The position numbers and the translations under genes were made by a program. DNA of 52,479 nt from Planctomycetaceae bacterium (GTDB lineage: Bacteria > Planctomycetota > SZUA-567), in assembly GCA_021205245.1 (NCBI GenBank), contig JAJPXZ010000185.1:1-52479 (forward strand). The letters run 5' to 3'. Position 1 is the first letter of the stretch. The number at the start of each line of letters is the position of its first letter. Shown here in pieces: positions 44,801-52,421 of this stretch. The notes under the pieces are model-generated. The model was not told the DNA's origin. It ran no database searches and worked only from the letters and a program-made list of their open reading frames with translations.

Positions 44801-46453
44801 CACCAGGATGTCCGGGCTGTTGCCCATGAAGGTCATCAGGGACATCACCAGCTCTTCGCGGATGGGGTCGATGGGCGGGTTGGTGATCTGGGCGAACTGT
44901 TGGCGGAAATAGGAGAACAGCGACTGCGGCTGGTCGGAGAAGACCGCCAGCGGCACGTCCGCGCCCATCGAACCGGTCGGTTCCATCCCCTTCGACGCCA
45001 TGTGTTCAAGGATGATTTCAGCGTCGTCGCGGGTATAGCCGAAGAGGCGTTGCCGGAACGAGAGGTGCTCGCGGTCGGCGATGACTTCGCCGAGGTCGGA
45101 AAAAAAGCCGTGTATGTCTATGCGGTTTTCCTCGACCCAGCGCCGGTAGGGCTGGCGGCGGGCCAGGCGCATCTTGAGTTCATAGTCGGTGACGAGGCGC
45201 CCTTCCTCCGGATCCGCCAGGAGCATCTGGCCGGGGCGGAGCGCGCCCTTGGTCGCGGCCTGGGCGTCGGGGACGCGGAGCACGCCCGCTTCCGACGCGA
45301 AGATGACGACATTGTCTGTGGTGACGGTGTAGCGCGCGGGCCGGAGGCCGTTCCGGTCCAGGCACGCGCCGACGCGGATGCCGTCTGTGTAGACCACAGC
45401 GGCAGGGCCGTCCCATGGTTCCATCAGGCCGGCGTGGAATTCAAAAAAGCCGCGCATATCCGGGCCCATCGGGTACTTTTGGCCCCATGCCTGGGGCATG
45501 AGCATGGCCATGGCGTGGTGGACGGTGCGGCCGCCGTTCTTCAGGAATTCGAGCGCATTGTCGAGACTGGCCGAGTCGGAGGCGCGTTCCTCGAGGACGG
45601 GAAAAACATTGGCGAGTTCGTCGCCGTAGGGGCCGGGCGTAATACCGGGCTCGCGCGCCTTCATGTGGTTGCGGTTGCCGCGAATGGTGTTGATCTCGCC
45701 GTTGTGGGCGAGGGTGCGGAACGGGTGGGCCAGGTGCCAGGCCGGGAAGGTGTTGGTGCTGTACCGCTGGTGGACGATGGCGAACGGCGACATCGTCCGT
45801 TCGTCGGCGAGGTCGGGATAGACGCGTTCGACCTGATCGGCGTTCATCATGCCCTTGTAGACGACGGTGCGGAACGACAGGCTGGCGATGTAGAAAGCGT
45901 TTTCGCCCTGCGGCTCGCGGCCGAGAGCGTGTTCGATGCGCTTGCGGAGCACATAGGCCATGCGCTCCCGCGTCTCGCCGTCGGCCTCGCCGTGCGGCGG
46001 CAGGGCGAAGAATTGCCATATCGACGGCATGCTGTCGCGGGCGATCTGCCCGAGGAATTCCGGGCGGACCGGCACTTCGCGCCAGCCCAGGAACTTCCAT
46101 CCGGCAATGGCGACCGCCTCCTCGACCTCGCGCCGGGTGGCGGCGGCAGCGGCTTCGGCCTGCGGCAGGAAGGCCATGCCGAGGGCGTACCCCTCCGGCG
46201 ACGGCAGGTCGATGCCGGAGTCCTCGCGGAGCAACTGGTCGGGAATTCGCATGAGGATGCCGGCCCCGTCGCCGGAATCGGCGTCGGCCCCGGCCGCGCC
46301 CCGGTGGGCAAGGTTTTTCAGGGCGGTGAGGGCGTCCGTCACCACGGCATGGCGGCTGTCGCCGTCCAGGCGTGCGACAAAGCCGACGCCGCAGGCATCG
46401 TGTTCGAACTGGCTGTCATAGAGTCCATACTGTCGGGGCGCTTCGGGGAGCAT
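41888..46453 (-). CDS. gltB: Glutamate synthase large subunit
   Basis: A 1521-residue enzyme converting glutamine and 2-oxoglutarate to two glutamates. Short propeptide, then the catalytic Cys21 in FEHDACGVGF; glutaminase class II domain to about residue 420; central domain; FMN-binding synthase domain (HHDIYSIEDIAQLIHDLK, AGHDGGTGASPLSS); the 3Fe-4S cysteines in CVMMRKCHTNGCPVG at about 1135-1145; and the C-terminal glutamate-synthase GXGXG beta-helix (GGRIVV, GGRVVVAGPTGVNFAAGMSGG). I chose ATG 46453 because AAGGAAACGAT precedes it; the ATG at 46477 has a poorer site, and the long upstream frame is not real. Lies between glnA and amt::glnB. Confidence 0.97.
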   Translation of the reverse strand: MLPEAPRQYGLYDSQFEHDACGVGFVARLDGDSRHAVVTDALTALKNLAHRGAAGADADSGDGAGILMRIPDQLLREDSGIDLPSPEGYALGMAFLPQAEAAAAATRREVEEAVAIAGWKFLGWREVPVRPEFLGQIARDSMPSIWQFFALPPHGEADGETRERMAYVLRKRIEHALGREPQGENAFYIASLSFRTVVYKGMMNADQVERVYPDLADERTMSPFAIVHQRYSTNTFPAWHLAHPFRTLAHNGEINTIRGNRNHMKAREPGITPGPYGDELANVFPVLEERASDSASLDNALEFLKNGGRTVHHAMAMLMPQAWGQKYPMGPDMRGFFEFHAGLMEPWDGPAAVVYTDGIRVGACLDRNGLRPARYTVTTDNVVIFASEAGVLRVPDAQAATKGALRPGQMLLADPEEGRLVTDYELKMRLARRQPYRRWVEENRIDIHGFFSDLGEVIADREHLSFRQRLFGYTRDDAEIILEHMASKGMEPTGSMGADVPLAVFSDQPQSLFSYFRQQFAQITNPPIDPIREELVMSLMTFMGNSPDILVEKPSQARLVKLKHPVLSNDDLARIRDLGIDDFQSVTLPTLFDRPPAGCAPGARLRMALDKLEDAAESAVRSGVRLVILSDRDADALHPPIPSLLAAAAVNRRLSEKGLRVGTGLICETGEMREVTHLALLLGLGVSAVNPWLAFESVSSLAANRDLSAPIPSAAAAENYVHALTKGLMKIMSKMGISTLRSYRGAQVFEAVGLGREVMDRYFPGIASKVGGIGLAEIEREALARLRLAEAGGPVDEPDDTLPTPLPVGGIYRFRKNGERHLWTPETITLLQKAVREDDVESYRKYASTINNQATALSTLRGMLEFVPAAKPVPLDEVEPVEEIMKRFATGAMSFGSLSAEAHETMAIAMNRIGSKSNSGEGGEDPARYRLLPNGDNRSSAIKQVASGRFGVSIEYLNNAKEIQIKIAQGAKPGEGGQLPGHKVNAEIARVRNSTPGVTLISPPPHHDIYSIEDIAQLIHDLKQANDQARISVKLVSEAGVGTIAAGVAKAQAGMILIAGHDGGTGASPLSSIKSAGSPWEIGLAETQQTLILNNLRGRVRIQADGQMKTGRDVAVAALLGADEFGFATAPLVSMGCVMMRKCHTNGCPVGVATQDPELRRRFAGKPEHVINLFRFIAGELREIMAVLGFRRLDDMIGRSDLLRVNGDIDNWKADGIDFDAILAPMPADRERRAAGPDCGSPAAVDGIDDKVMDRVMPIIEKGVGSITVSEPVQNTDRTIGAKLSSRIARVYGAKGLADGAIVLNLKGSAGQSFGAFLAPGITLSLEGEANDYVGKGLSGGRIVVRTAEDAGYKAAESVVVGNVSLYGATAGEMYVNGRAGERFAVRNSGATAVAEGVGDHGCEYMTGGRVVVAGPTGVNFAAGMSGGIAYVYDEDGMFDTRCNLEMVDLDLLSRRDQEELKHMLEAHLKYTGSAKVGAMLDNWEGARGRFVKVFPMEYRRALGEMLRADAQTPRREKELV

Positions 46454-46488
46454 ATCGTTTCCTTGTGGTTGTGACATGAGTCCCGCTT

Positions 46489-46514
46489 CCGGACCCCGTG
46501 TGGTCGGGGTCCGG
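46489..46514 (-). other. Strong hairpin between glnA and gltB
   Basis: A perfect 9-bp stem (CCGGACCCC / GGGGTCCGG, 8-base loop) in the 94-base glnA-gltB gap, 36 bases before the gltB start. On the operon strand no T run follows; on the opposite strand T8 follows after a short spacer. It may stabilise or process the junction, or set a glnA:gltB ratio. Confidence 0.5.
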
Positions 46515-46547
46515 CGGCGGCGTTGGTTTTTTTGTCGGGTTACTTGG

Positions 46548-48698
46548 TTACTTGATATGGGTCGAACTGAAGAACAGCTCGCCATAGCAGGGGAACGGCC
46601 AGTCGTGGTCGGGCGCGAGCATTTCCAGTTTGTCAATAATGGCCCGGAGCACTGCCATATTGGCGACGATTTCGTTCGGACGCTCGTTCAGGCTGGTTTC
46701 CAGGGTGTCCATGGCGCCGTAGAGCCGTTCGACCAAGTCGGCGACCTGGTTGTACGCCTTGAGGCGCGGCCCGGCGTCGCGGCCCATCTTTTTCGCCGCT
46801 TCGACCACCTCGGCCAACATTGATTCGAACTTGAGGGCGGCCGGCAGAACAAAGGTGCGGGCGAGGTCGAGGGCGCAGCCGCCTTCCATCGCCACCGTGG
46901 TCGAGTAGGCGTGGGTGTAGACTTCGTGACGGGAATACACTTCGCGTTCCGACAGGACGCCGTAGTGCGAGAAGAGCTTCACCGTTTCGGGACTGATCAA
47001 CGCCGGCAACGCTTCCGGGGTGGTGCGGAGGTTCGGCAAACCGCGCCTGGCCGCTTCTTCCTGCCACTCGGCCGAGTAACCGTCGCCTGAGAATACGACC
47101 CGCTTGTGCTGACGAATTTCTTCCCGGAGGACAGCCTTGAGCGCGTCGTGGAACTCGCGCGAATGGCCGGTGTCGTCCTTCTGGGGCGGCGTGTCGGCGA
47201 GGCGGCGTTCCATCTCGGTCACCATTTCGTCCAGGGCGGCGGCCATCACCAGGTTGAGGATGGTGTTGGGGCCGGCGCAGGACTGCGACGAACCGACGGC
47301 GCGGAACTCGAACTTGTTGCCGGTGAAGGCGAAGGGCGAGGTCCGGTTTCGGTCGGAGACGTCGCGGGGAATCTTCGGCAGAGCATCGACGCCGATCTCG
47401 ATAACGTCGTCGCAGGCGGCATTGCCGGTCATTGAGCGAAGCGAGCAGCCGGTGTCGATCTGGTTGATGATGGCGTCGAGCTGTTCGCCGAGATAGACAG
47501 ACATGATGGCGGGCGGCGCTTCGTTCGCGCCCAGGCGATGGTCATTGCCGGCGGTGGCGACAGAGGCGCGGATAAGCGGCGCATAGGTGTCGACCGCCTT
47601 GATGACGCCGGTGAGCACGAAGAGGAACTTGGCGTTGTCATGCGGCGTCTGGCCGGGGGTGAACCAGTTCTTGCCGTCGTTGCCGACGATGGACCAGTTG
47701 TTGTGCTTGCCCGAACCGTTGACGCCGGCGAAGGGCTTTTCGTGCAGCAGGCAGGCGAAGCCGTGCTCGGCCGCCGTATCCTGCAGCGTGTGCATGATAA
47801 GCATGTTGTGGTCGACCGACAGGTTCTGCTCTTCGAACACGGGCGCGAGTTCGAACTGGGCCGGGCTCACTTCGTTGTGGCGGGTCTTGGCGGGGACGCC
47901 CAGACGCCACAGGCGACGGTCGACATCGGCCATAAAGGCGAGGATGCGCGGCTTGATCCTGCCGAAGTAATGGTCTTCCATCTGCTGGTGGCGGGCCGGG
48001 CGGTTGCCGAACAGGCTCCGGCCGCACATGACGATGTCGGGCCGCTGGATATAAAAGCGGGTGTCGATGAGGAAATATTCCTGCTCGGGGCCGAGCGTGG
48101 CGTAGGGGCGGCCGTCGCCCTTCACTTCGAAGAGCTTGCCCACACGCTCAAGCTGCTTGGTTAACGCGGCCTGCGAACGGAGGAGCGGCGTCTTTTCGTC
48201 CAGCGCCTCGCCGTGGTAGCCCATGAACACGCAGGGGATGCACAGGACGGCGCGGTCGGTGTCGGGGTTGACGACGAAGGCGGGCGAAGTCGGGTCCCAG
48301 GCGGTATAGCCACGGGCTTCGAAGGTCGCCCGGAGGCCTCCGGACGGGAACGACGACGCATCCGGCTCGCCCTGGATAAGTTCCTTGCCGGAGAACTGCG
48401 CCAGGATGCCGCCCTTGAAATCGGGGGTCAGGAACGAGTCGTGCTTTTCGGCGGTCGCACCGGTAAGGGGCTGGAACCAGTGGGTAAAGTGGGTTGCGCC
48501 CTTGTCCATGGCCCACATCTTCATGCCGTGGGCGATAGCCGCCGCCATGTCCGCGGTAATCGTTTTGCCGTGTTGGATCGTCTCTTCCAGGTCGGCGAAA
48601 ACCTGCGACGAGAGATAGCGCTTGCGGGCGTCGGCATTGAAGACGTCGGTGGCAAAGGTGGAGACAAGGTTTGACGGTGTGTGGTCTTCACTGGACAT
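46548..48698 (-). CDS. glnA: Type III glutamine synthetase
   Basis: A 716-residue GSIII (GlnN type), the long dodecameric form found mainly in Bacteroidetes, cyanobacteria, PVC bacteria and some clostridia. Family-specific features: FATDVFNADARKRYLSSQVF N-terminus, THFTHWFQPLTG, the AEKHDSFL segment, HNEVSPAQFELAPVFEEQNLSVDHN and NGSGKHNNWSI (glutamate/metal ligands). There is no adenylylation-loop Tyr of GSI in sight. The ATG follows GGAGAAACACG. It is the first gene of the nitrogen cluster and is preceded by a sigma54-type element. Confidence 0.97.
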   Translation of the reverse strand: MSSEDHTPSNLVSTFATDVFNADARKRYLSSQVFADLEETIQHGKTITADMAAAIAHGMKMWAMDKGATHFTHWFQPLTGATAEKHDSFLTPDFKGGILAQFSGKELIQGEPDASSFPSGGLRATFEARGYTAWDPTSPAFVVNPDTDRAVLCIPCVFMGYHGEALDEKTPLLRSQAALTKQLERVGKLFEVKGDGRPYATLGPEQEYFLIDTRFYIQRPDIVMCGRSLFGNRPARHQQMEDHYFGRIKPRILAFMADVDRRLWRLGVPAKTRHNEVSPAQFELAPVFEEQNLSVDHNMLIMHTLQDTAAEHGFACLLHEKPFAGVNGSGKHNNWSIVGNDGKNWFTPGQTPHDNAKFLFVLTGVIKAVDTYAPLIRASVATAGNDHRLGANEAPPAIMSVYLGEQLDAIINQIDTGCSLRSMTGNAACDDVIEIGVDALPKIPRDVSDRNRTSPFAFTGNKFEFRAVGSSQSCAGPNTILNLVMAAALDEMVTEMERRLADTPPQKDDTGHSREFHDALKAVLREEIRQHKRVVFSGDGYSAEWQEEAARRGLPNLRTTPEALPALISPETVKLFSHYGVLSEREVYSRHEVYTHAYSTTVAMEGGCALDLARTFVLPAALKFESMLAEVVEAAKKMGRDAGPRLKAYNQVADLVERLYGAMDTLETSLNERPNEIVANMAVLRAIIDKLEMLAPDHDWPFPCYGELFFSSTHIK

Positions 48699-48767
48699 CG
48701 TGTTTCTCCGTGCGAAAAGCCGAAAAAAAAGTGCGGAAGCTATGGGCTTCCAACGGCGGTGTCATTA

Positions 48768-48784
48768 TGCAAAGTTTTCGCCAG
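48768..48784 (-). promoter_or_regulatory. Sigma54-type promoter element upstream of glnA
   Basis: Minus strand reads CTGGCGAAAACTTTGCA: the invariant GG and GC lie exactly 10 bases apart, the -24 part matches YTGGC and the -12 part matches TTGCA; three positions of the -24 box (ACG) deviate. Transcription would start near 48757, giving a leader of about 58 bases before glnA. Fits nitrogen-controlled expression; no rpoN or activator gene is in the window. Confidence 0.5.
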
Positions 48785-48908
48785 AACCGCACAAATAAAT
48801 GCGGAATTTATCCAACTCATTGCCGTTGTTGGGGAAAAAATTCCTTTTTCCATTTGGCTCGTCGTAAGGTTTGCCTTCAGATGGGTTTGCGATGTTACAA
48901 AATTGTAT

Positions 48909-48934
48909 GGGACGCGACAAATTTGTCGCGTCCC
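48909..48934. promoter_or_regulatory. Perfect 26-nt palindrome upstream of glnA
   Basis: Both halves mirror exactly: GGGACGCGACAAA followed by its reverse complement, with no central spacer. It can fold into a 10-bp stem with an AAATTT loop. It is 28 bases after the end of the glycosyltransferase gene and about 150 bases above the predicted glnA start point, so it is either that gene's terminator (no T run, only ATACAATTTTG follows) or an activator-binding site. Confidence 0.6.
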
Positions 48935-48962
48935 GGAGGTAATGGTGGTTTGGTCAAGCGAC

Positions 48963-49892
48963 CTATCTGATGCGTCGCCACTGCGTGGCGGGAACGGCGC
49001 TTCCGGCGGGGATGGTGTGGACATTCCCGAGGTGGAAGACGCGTGGCATGGCGGTGTCGAGAGCGGTGGCGGGAATCGGGCCGTAGCCGGAGGCGGCAAG
49101 GCGGGAATAGCGGCTCATGGTACCCGCCGACGGGACGCCTTGAAGTTTGACCGCCTGTCTGCCGGCGCGGGTCGCCTGCGGCAGGCTGATAGCGCCGTCG
49201 TTCAACATCCGGTCCAGCACCTGCCAGCGGCGCTGGCGGGCGGCGTGGGGATGGAGCCGGGGGTCGTAGCTTCCGGGCGCGCGGGGCAGACCGGCCAGAA
49301 GCGCGGCTTCGCCCAGTTCCAGTTCGGCTACGCTTTTGTGGAAATAGCGGTGGGCAGCGGCTTCGGCCCCGATGATGTTCGAGCCATAGGGAGCGAGGTT
49401 AAAGTAGAGTTCGAGGATGTCGTCTTTCGAGAGTTCCCTCTCCATCTGCAGCGCGCGGAACGCCTCGGACAGTTTGGACGACAGGCCTGGGTCACGCGGC
49501 CACAGCAGCCGCACCGTCTGCATGGTGATGGTGCTGCCGCCGCCGTTGCGCCCGATCAGCGTATGCAGGGCGGCGCGGGCGAGAGCGACGACATCGACGC
49601 CGGCATGGCTGCGGAAGCGCTTGTCTTCCACGGCGATGGTGGCATCCACAAGGGTGGGGGAGACTGCCTCCAGCGAGACCGGCGACCGCCAGCGGCCGTC
49701 CTGGTCCATGCGCGGCGTTGTACCGGCGGCGGCCGTGCGCGCGTCATGCAGGACGGCGGCGACCGGTTCGGAGGGAAAGCGGTATAGCGCGTCGGCGATA
49801 TAGAAGGTCAAGGTCAAGGCCAGGGTGAGCGCGAACGGGATCGCCACGACGGCGATGGCGAGACGGCGGATACGGCCGGGTTTACTCCACAT
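48963..49892 (-). CDS. Glycosyltransferase-51-only PBP1C-like transglycosylase
   Basis: A 309-residue membrane-anchored peptidoglycan glycosyltransferase. An N-terminal anchor helix (RRLAIAVVAIPFALTLALTLTFYIA, residues 9-32) precedes the GT51 domain: EDKRFRSHAGVD (catalytic Glu), GGSTITMQTVRLLW, RALQMERELSKDDILELYFNLAPYG, EAALLAGLPRAPGSYDPRLHP. The details match PBP1C rather than MtgA. A full PBP1C has a transpeptidase and a C-terminal domain; here the protein ends about 75 residues after GT51 with no SxxK motif. The ATG at 49892 follows AGGAG; the longer frame to 50039 runs through the flgG terminator. Confidence 0.87.
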   Translation of the reverse strand: MWSKPGRIRRLAIAVVAIPFALTLALTLTFYIADALYRFPSEPVAAVLHDARTAAAGTTPRMDQDGRWRSPVSLEAVSPTLVDATIAVEDKRFRSHAGVDVVALARAALHTLIGRNGGGSTITMQTVRLLWPRDPGLSSKLSEAFRALQMERELSKDDILELYFNLAPYGSNIIGAEAAAHRYFHKSVAELELGEAALLAGLPRAPGSYDPRLHPHAARQRRWQVLDRMLNDGAISLPQATRAGRQAVKLQGVPSAGTMSRYSRLAASGYGPIPATALDTAMPRVFHLGNVHTIPAGSAVPATQWRRIR

Positions 49893-49996
49893 GGGCGTTC
49901 TCCTGTTATCGGATCTGGTTATGGCCGATAATTTCCCAAAACGTCCCGGACCTTTCAGAAAAAACGTGAGGAATGCGAAAAATATTCCCGCATACG

Positions 49997-50026
49997 CAAC
50001 GGCCCCGGAATAATCCGGGGCCGTTG
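49997..50026 (-). terminator. Hairpin after flgG
   Basis: A perfect 13-bp stem CAACGGCCCCGGA / TCCGGGGCCGTTG with a 4-base loop, 30 bases past the flgG stop. No T run follows on the minus strand, but the stem is unusually stable. Confidence 0.6.
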
Positions 50027-50055
50027 GCATGGAAAGCATATGTCTCAGCGAAAAA

Positions 50056-50874
50056 TTACCGCTTCAGCCCATTCACCGTCTGGAGCATTTCGTCAGAGGT
50101 GGTGATGGAGCGCGAATTAAACTCATAGGCGCGCTGGGCGGCGATCATATTGACCATTTCCGAAATCGCGTCCACGTTCGACTGTTCGATAAAACCGGAC
50201 CGGATAAAGCCGAATTGGTCTTGGCCAGGTTCACCCTGCTGGGCGTCGCCGGATGATTCCGACTCCAGCCAGCGGTTATTGCCGATCGGTTCAAGACCGG
50301 CCGGATTAACAAACGAGAACAGCTGAATCTGCCCCACTTCCTGGAAATCGGTCTCGCCGCGAAGTTGCTGGAAGACGCGGCCGGTTTCGCTAATATTGAC
50401 CGCGATGGCTTCCTCAGACAGATTGCCGGGGCTGGGCGAAAGATAAAAGCCGTCGATCGTCATAATCTGGCCGTTATTGTCGACGCGGAAATTGCCGTCC
50501 CGGGTATAGGCAAAGTTGCCGTTCCCGATATCGACGCGGAAAAAGTTGGTCACGTGGTTCGCCTGCGGCTCTTCAATAAACATATCGAACCAGTTGCCTG
50601 TTTCCACCACCGGCCCGACCGTCATGACCGGAGTGGTGCCGCCGACCTTGACGCCCAAACCCACCTGCACGCCGACCGGCAGGTTGACCGTGCCGTCGGT
50701 GCCGCCCTGCAGGCCGCTGGCGCGGCTCGTCTGGTAGAGGAGGTCCTGGAAATTGACGATCTTTTTCTTATAGCCGTTCGTGTTGACGTTGGCGAGATCG
50801 TGGGAAATGCTGTCGATATAGAATTGCATCGCCTTCATGCCGGTGGCGCCGCTCCAGAGCGAACGAATCATCAT
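50056..50874 (-). CDS. flgG: Flagellar distal rod protein FlgG
   Basis: A 272-residue axial protein forming the distal rod. N-terminal RSLWSGATGMKAMQFYIDSISHDLANVNTNGYKKKIVNFQDLLYQT is the flagellar rod motif (note SHDLAN for the usual ANNLAN); the C-terminal NVDAISEMVNMIAAQRAYEFNSRSITTSDEMLQTVNGLKR is typical FlgG. Exported by the flagellar type III system, so no cleaved signal. AAGGAG precedes the ATG. It follows flgF by 58 bases; flgA, flgH and flgI do not follow here. Confidence 0.95.
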   Translation of the reverse strand: MMIRSLWSGATGMKAMQFYIDSISHDLANVNTNGYKKKIVNFQDLLYQTSRASGLQGGTDGTVNLPVGVQVGLGVKVGGTTPVMTVGPVVETGNWFDMFIEEPQANHVTNFFRVDIGNGNFAYTRDGNFRVDNNGQIMTIDGFYLSPSPGNLSEEAIAVNISETGRVFQQLRGETDFQEVGQIQLFSFVNPAGLEPIGNNRWLESESSGDAQQGEPGQDQFGFIRSGFIEQSNVDAISEMVNMIAAQRAYEFNSRSITTSDEMLQTVNGLKR

Positions 50875-50932
50875 GGGTGGGTCTCCTTGTCGCTAGAAAA
50901 TATCGGTATCAAATCGCCTTCCCGGGGAGACC

Positions 50933-51730
50933 CTAGGAGGTGCGCTGTGCAATGCGGCGGACGGCGTTGCCGAGCTGCTCGTCCTGAATAGTGAGGAAGC
51001 GCATGTTTGTTTCGTAGATGCGGCTCGCCTCGATCATGCTGGTCATTTCCTCAATGGCGTGGGTGGCGGATTTTTCAAGATAGCCGCCCTGCACATAGGC
51101 CTGGAAGTTCTCCATCTGCGCGCCGTCGGCGATAAAGCGGTTTTCGCCCGTCTTGACCATGAGGTCGTAGTCGGCGGTGCGCATGACGCCGATTTGCCCG
51201 AGCAGGATGTTGCCGTCCTCGTTATTGGCGTAGATGGCCCCGTCTTCCCGCACGGTGATGGCGCTGTTCCGAGGCGCGACGACGTTGATAGGTTCGCCCG
51301 TGGGGCTGAGGACAAGGTCGCCCGCCATGGTACGGAGAATACCGGCCGAGTCGGGCACAAAGTGGCCGTCACGGGTGAAGAAGGTCTCGCCTCCCGCTTC
51401 AGGACGAACCATGAAAAACGAAAACATATTGGAATTCGGTTCGTCCTGCAGGGCCACGTCGAAGGTGTTGCCGGTGAATTCGAGCGGACCAGCCTTGAGG
51501 TTGGTGTGGGTTGTGTCGTTCCACACGCCGCCGCCGGTATTCATGAGGATCTTGTCCCATTCATACATGCGTTCGGGGTGGAAGGCGTTTTCAACAGGCA
51601 CTTCCTTGAATATGGACCAGTCGGGCTTATAGCCGTTGGTATTGGTGTTGGCCAGGTTGTTGGAAATGGTGGCGTGGCGCTGCGACTGGACCAGCGCGCC
51701 CATGGTGGACAGATACATTCCGTAAATCAT
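50933..51730 (-). CDS. flgF: Flagellar proximal rod protein FlgF
   Basis: A 265-residue rod protein. The N-terminus YGMYLSTMGALVQSQRHATISNNLANTNTNGYKPD carries the ANNLAN-like rod motif, a central D0-D1 region with FTRDGHF and AGILRTMAGDLVLSPTGEPI, and the C-terminal helix THAIEEMTSMIEASRIYETNMRFLTIQDEQLGNAVRRI. FlgF and FlgG are close paralogues, assigned here by order and by the shorter C-terminus. GGGGGAG precedes the ATG. A sigma54-type promoter lies 48 bases upstream, which suggests the rod genes are transcribed from an early-middle class promoter. Confidence 0.9.
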   Translation of the reverse strand: MIYGMYLSTMGALVQSQRHATISNNLANTNTNGYKPDWSIFKEVPVENAFHPERMYEWDKILMNTGGGVWNDTTHTNLKAGPLEFTGNTFDVALQDEPNSNMFSFFMVRPEAGGETFFTRDGHFVPDSAGILRTMAGDLVLSPTGEPINVVAPRNSAITVREDGAIYANNEDGNILLGQIGVMRTADYDLMVKTGENRFIADGAQMENFQAYVQGGYLEKSATHAIEEMTSMIEASRIYETNMRFLTIQDEQLGNAVRRIAQRTS

Positions 51731-52060
51731 TGGATACTACTCCCCCAGTTCCATGAAAATCCTCCCGATGCAAGTGGATGCAAAACCTCTGCCAAAAAAA
51801 TAAAAAACATCTTGACTATTTGCATTGTGCTGGAATTGCTGATGTTATATATCTGGATGAAACACGGTGAAAATTGACCCGCCACCGGCCCAGTATTTTA
51901 GGCGGAGAAAAGCGGCAAAAGTTGCCGTTAGTAAAGGGAAGGGCGGCGTTATTTTTTGTGAAAGGACACACCCGCCGGAGCGCAAGTGGATTGTACTGGG
52001 CTTCTCGAACGCGACCTAATGGCCCAAACGGTTCCATGACTGACAACGGGGGATACGATA
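51731..52060. other. Divergent region flgF / zinc-ribbon gene
   Basis: A 330-base region with the sigma54 element of flgF, an AT-rich patch (51795-51860) and a CGGCAA-AAG-TTGCCG hairpin near 51911. For the plus-strand gene only a weak TTGTGC / TATATC pair (51825-51853) is seen. Frames in this stretch are not convincing genes. Confidence 0.5.
51778..51795 (-). promoter_or_regulatory. Sigma54-type promoter of flgF-flgG
   Basis: Minus strand TTGGCAGAGGTTTTGCAT: GG-N10-GC spacing is exact, the -24 box TTGGCA and the -12 box TTGCA match consensus, with only CG of GGCACG altered. Predicted start near 51768, about 38 bases before the flgF ATG. RpoN control of rod and hook genes is common in several phyla. 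Confidence 0.72.
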
Positions 52061-52264
52061 ATGATAGTGCAATGTTCCGAGTGCAAGCGTATACGCGTGG
52101 ACGGCATGTTCCGTTTGCCCTGGCCGGGGGAGTTACAGGGCGAAATTGCCGAGGTGTTTTGTTCGCGGTGCGCCAGAGACAGGTTGGCCAGGGTTCAGGC
52201 GGGCGAGTTTGCCCGCGATGACGTGGCGGTATTTATGCCGTCGCGGCGTGCGGCCAATTCCTGA
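52061..52264 (+). CDS. Small zinc-ribbon protein, unknown function
   Basis: A 67-residue protein with two CxxC knuckles: CSEC (residues 5-8) and CSRC (residues 34-37), a likely single zinc ribbon. Between them is RVDGMFRLPWPGELQGEIAEVF. A basic, Ala-rich tail follows. GGGGGAT lies six bases before the ATG. There is no hint of DNA binding beyond the ribbon itself. Divergent to the flagellar genes; no functional link established. Confidence 0.7.
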   Translation: MIVQCSECKRIRVDGMFRLPWPGELQGEIAEVFCSRCARDRLARVQAGEFARDDVAVFMPSRRAANS

Positions 52265-52301
52265 GCGGTACACGTCAAGACCAAAGGGTACTTACGAAGT
52301 G

Positions 52302-52337
52302 GGGCGGAAGCGGCTTGGGGGCCGCGTCCGCCCTTTT
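52302..52337 (+). terminator. Intrinsic terminator of the zinc-ribbon gene
   Basis: Stem GGGCGGAAGCGGC / GCCGCGTCCGCCC (13 positions, one mismatch), TTGGGG loop, then TTTT, 38 bases after the stop codon. Confidence 0.75.
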
Positions 52338-52421
52338 CCGTTTCCGCCCCGCTGTATGTCGGCGGGCAACATCCATCAGGTCCGACAGTCTCTCCGAGAG
52401 GGGATTCAAGGGAGTTCACTG

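Noticed and set aside
49893..50039. The upstream extension of the glycosyltransferase frame
   Set aside because: It runs through the flgG 3' hairpin and the true start has a strong ribosome-binding site directly before the anchor helix.
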